DNA of 60,000 bases, taken from contig NC_092671.1 in the NCBI RefSeq assembly GCF_964355755.1, positions 6,957,001 through 7,017,000 of the forward strand. Direction: 5' to 3'. Under the pieces are notes generated by a model, which was not told the origin of the DNA, searched no databases, and saw only the letters and a list, made by a program, of their open reading frames with translations. Source of the DNA: Antedon mediterranea (lineage: Eukaryota > Echinodermata > Crinoidea > Comatulida > Antedonidae). The stretch's first letter is position 1; every line of letters starts with the position of its first letter. Positions 57,101 through 60,000 of the stretch are shown here, piece after piece. A program made the position numbers and the translations under genes.

Positions 57101-60000
57101 TGTTCTACCTTCTTCGTCTAGAATTTCATCTTCTTCAAATTCATCTTCAAATGTAGTGGGGTCAAAGGGCCTACAGTATAAACAAAAAGAAAGAGCATTT
57201 TTTTAAATTTTTCACATCTTAGTTAAATGTAAAGAGCAGTTTCCAATTTCAAACAATCAAAAGTTTTACATTAAATATTTGTAAATAAAAAAAAAAGTGT
57301 TTTTCTAACCTTGTATCAACACTAAGAAAGTTAGGTAATTTAACAAAATGTAGTTCCTCTCCTAGATCAGTTGATAGCTTTGGTAAATCAACGTCAATTC
57401 GAGTATCCACAACTTCCTCTTGCTCTTCATCCTGCTGCCCATCCTCCCTGTCAACCTTCACAATCAAAATATTACATAATAATCATTCATGTTGTTTACA
57501 TTTATTTATTCACCATATTCATTATATATAAACTGGTTTTTATTATAGTTGATATGTACTAATATGTTCTCCAGTCAAAATATAATGATACTCAAATGTA
57601 TAAGCAGAGCTTGCAATTACAAAATTATTGGTGCTACTAGGATCAGTGATCTGATTTTTATTTTACATTTTATTTATTTCTTATGAATTTTAACTTTTTT
57701 ATTTTATAATGTTACGGTTTCATTCTTCTGGATATTTGTGGAATTGTTGGTCATTCTTGGATAATAAATATACCTGAAACATGAAACATCTCAACGGGCC
57801 AGTAACAAACTGATTTACTGGCCCAAATTTAATTTTTCTAGCCATCCTTCAATAGTTTTTAAATGATAACATTCTCCGAGAAAAATTGACTGGCCAGCAA
57901 GAACCAAGTTCCAAGACGTGGGTTTTACGGGACATAGGCCATCGGATCTGTATTCAACCAAACACTGTATCAAACAAATAATAAAACAATGTTTACAACT
58001 GAGAGGTACTATATACAAGAAATTTGAGTTGTTGACCTTGTCTACACTATCAAACATTATGTGACAAAAAATGTGATGTGCTTATATATAGACATGATGA
58101 TGTTATACAGTATCACTACCATATTTGGGCATATCACTACCATATTTGGGCACATCACACTTTTTTTGTCAAACTAGTTTGATAGTGTAAACAGAGCTTT
58201 AGACAAACCTCCATCTGTTCTTCTCCATCTTGAGCATCGCCACCAGCAAGTTCAGCTGCAATAGCATCTAGATCTTCATCATCATCTGATATGTCATCTG
58301 CATCACCAAATAAACCTTCTTGCGTAGCTTGCCCTAAATCAAAATAAATATTTTCCTTTCATTCTATTCTTTTTATATTAACACTATTCCAACAGATAAC
58401 TTAACAATTACAGGATGGTATACTTTCTTAAGGAAGTCTCATGTGTAAAAAAGCTATGCTGTATTGGTGGTCTGAAAAATCTTTGATTTGGACCCTATGA
58501 TTTAGTAATCAATCACTTTCTACACTATCAAACTAGTTTGACAAAAAAAGGGTGATGTGACCAAATATGGTTGTGATATACCCAAATATGGTAGTGATAT
58601 GACATCATCACATTATTTTGTCACATAAAGTTTGATAGTGTAGAAAGAGCTTAAGCCATAGCCAGTATTTTTTTTATGATATTCTGGTATATTTCCTCAG
58701 TTTCCAGTAACAATAACCTGAGAGGATGATTATTAATACATCTACATTATCTTCTATTACAGTACTGTACTTATACAACCTTACCTAGACCTTCTTCTTC
58801 ATTATCTGATTCTTTTTCGATATCACCCCCATCGTCATCATTCATTTTGGTTTTTCGTTTTGGTTTACGTCCAATTTCATCTTCACTATCACTATCCTCT
58901 ATTTAAAAAATAATATTTGTTTTATTAAAAGCAATTAAAAAGAATTAAATGTCATTAGTGGTGGCGTTTAAATTTTTGATCAAGTAAATACTTTAACTGA
59001 ATGATATACAGTATATATTTAAATATTTTTGTCAGTGCATGTTACAGTAGACAAGTACTTGTACTTGTTTTAACTCTTAACATAATTATAAAGCAGGTAC
59101 AGATAGTGATGGTGCCATGTTTTACCTGAGCCTTGTTCTTGTCTGACTTGTACATCTTCTTCTTTTTCTGCATCTGAGCCAACATTGTCTTCAGCTCCTG
59201 ATTCCACTTGTTCAGCTACCTCTGAACTTGCATGTTCTTCTTCGACATCAGAACCAATCTGCAGTTCTCCTTCGTGATCCTCAATATCTTCCCCTTCAGG
59301 TGGTCCTTCTGCATTCGAGTCAACCTCTTCTGCTCCAGATCCAGCAGCAACCTCTTCTTCTCCAGATTCAGCAGCAACTTCTTCTGCTCCCGATTCAGCA
59401 GCAACTTCTTCTGCTCCAGATTCAGCAGCAACTTCTTCCGCTCCAGATCCAGCAACATCTTCTGCTCCAGATCCAGCTTCTTCTGCTTCAGATGTTGCAT
59501 CTTCACCAGCTGATGCTACAGCTTCTTCTTCTTGCTCCTCTTCTTCACCAGAACCAACTTGTTGTTCTTCATCTTCTTCAGCCAATCCTTCCCTCTCTTC
59601 TATTTCTTCACCACCTGAGCCTGCATGTTCTTCTTCTTCTGCACCTGATTCCATGACATCACCCGTTTCTTGTGCTTCATTTTCAGAATCTACCTGTTCT
59701 GCTTCAGATACCAATTCTTCTTCTCCAGAACCCCTCTCCTGCTCTTCAACTTCCTCCTCAATTTCTTCGCCATCTGAATGGTCTTGTTGAGCTTCATCTT
59801 CTGATTCATGCTCTTCATGTTCTTCTTCTGCATCAACCTCTTGTTCAATCTCATCCCCATCAGCTTCTTGTTCTACTTCTTCGTGTTCGACATCTCCTTC
59901 GTCTGGTGATTCCTCACCATGTTCAGAACTGTTGGCGTTTGACTGGACCTCTTGTTCCTCTCCATCTGATTCAACTGCTCTTTCACTTCCAGAATCATCT
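54101..60000 (-). CDS. LEO1: LEO1, PAF1 complex subunit (5' partial)
   Basis: Subunit of the nuclear PAF1 complex, which rides with RNA polymerase II and supports elongation and histone modification (family knowledge). Minus-strand exons in one frame, 5' to 3': 59126->60000, 58785-58898, 58209-58333, 57310-57455, 57086-57170, 56800-56897, 56464-56598, 56077-56212, 55214-55388, 54537-54628, 54101-54202 (stop 54101-54103). The N-terminal part is a long Glu/Asp/Ser-rich acidic region, open to the window edge. The conserved core reads [103 protein letters not shown], with the [18 protein letters not shown] region, [20 protein letters not shown], and an acidic SDDEESD end, all diagnostic of LEO1. 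The start codon lies outside the window. Confidence 0.96.
54830..54981. mobile_element. MITE family D, copy 2
   Basis: Termini AAGCTTGGTTCCCACTAG and CTAGTGGGAACCACGCT, interior GCAATGCAAGCG and TGGTTGGTCAA, matching the copy at 19281. It is in the LEO1 intron between exons 54537-54628 and 55214-55388. Confidence 0.8.
55556..55739. mobile_element. MITE family A, copy 11
   Basis: Copy in a LEO1 intron. It has three tandem CATGTCACTACCATATTT-like internal blocks, one more than most copies, so this block expands and contracts within the family. Confidence 0.87.
55778..55985 (+). mobile_element. tRNA-derived SINE, second copy (divergent)
   Basis: The head AGTGGCCAAGCGATTAAGAC matches the 40046 element. 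The body is divergent and the tail unclear. It lies in the LEO1 intron between exons 55214-55388 and 56077-56212. Confidence 0.5.
58034..58200. mobile_element. MITE family A, copy 12, against a LEO1 splice donor
   Basis: The right terminus ACAGAGCTTT ends at 58200, while the LEO1 exon begins at 58209. On the minus strand the MITE therefore starts about nine bases into the intron, just beyond the donor GTTTGTCT. Confidence 0.88.
58515..58652. mobile_element. MITE family A, copy 13
   Basis: Second copy in the LEO1 intron between exons 58209-58333 and 58785-58898. TTCTACACTATCAAACTAG at the left, GATAGTGTAGAAAGAGCTT at the right. Confidence 0.85.
59322..59470 (-). repeat. Coding minisatellite in LEO1 (9-residue repeat)
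   Basis: Within the acidic LEO1 exon, a 27-bp unit encodes SGAEEVAAE about four to five times (positions in the minus-strand frame), with EEEVAAG and SGAEEVDS variants at the edge. The repeat keeps the reading frame. Confidence 0.9.

Noticed and set aside
59228-59656. Plus-strand Leu/Gln-rich 142-codon frame
   Set aside because: It is the antisense shadow of the Glu/Ser-rich LEO1 acidic exon.

Overview
This window looks like animal nuclear DNA. It is AT-rich and intron-dense, with GT..AG introns, AATAAA signals and many short inverted-repeat transposons, SINE-like and LINE-tail-like repeats. The proteins are ordinary metazoan ones. A marine invertebrate, perhaps an echinoderm or other invertebrate deuterostome, fits the repeat style, but the species cannot be fixed from the sequence alone. 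No bacterial operon, CRISPR array, rRNA gene or intact tRNA gene was seen.

Layout. (1) 773-18422, plus strand: an SPOP/roadkill-type gene (MATH-BTB adaptor of the CUL3 ubiquitin ligase) with eight coding exons in the window; its true start may lie upstream. Its introns hold MITEs, a 34-bp minisatellite and SINE/LINE remnants. (2) 18423-31100: about 12.7 kb without a convincing gene. It is dominated by a satellite block: a ~100-bp palindromic monomer in one orientation (22105-25725), degenerate composite units with telomere-like inverted ends (25760-27600), a core of CATCGATG-type repeats in both orientations (28255-29050), then the same satellite in the opposite orientation (29440-30880). A perfect 34-bp inverted repeat brackets the block. 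(3) About 30900-50465, plus strand: a promoter-like segment with two CCAAT boxes, a probable noncoding first exon, and a 31-coding-exon gene for an EF-hand/WD40 protein of the WDR49/WDR64 (CFAP337) type, about 1161 aa. A PIF/Harbinger-like MITE with a TTA target duplication sits in one intron. (4) 50466-54100: convergent intergenic DNA with degenerate tandem repeats and two large near-perfect fold-back palindromes, plus a MITE. (5) 54101 to beyond 60000, minus strand: LEO1, a subunit of the PAF1 transcription-elongation complex, with twelve exons in view; the 5' end is cut off by the window edge.

The three genes (ubiquitin-ligase adaptor, probable ciliary protein, transcription elongation factor) have no obvious shared pathway and look like ordinary neighbours. 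At least thirteen copies of one MITE family (ends AAGCTCTGTCTACAC...) occur in introns and intergenic DNA of all regions outside the satellite block. The most unusual material is the satellite/fold-back complex just upstream of the WDR49-like promoter.
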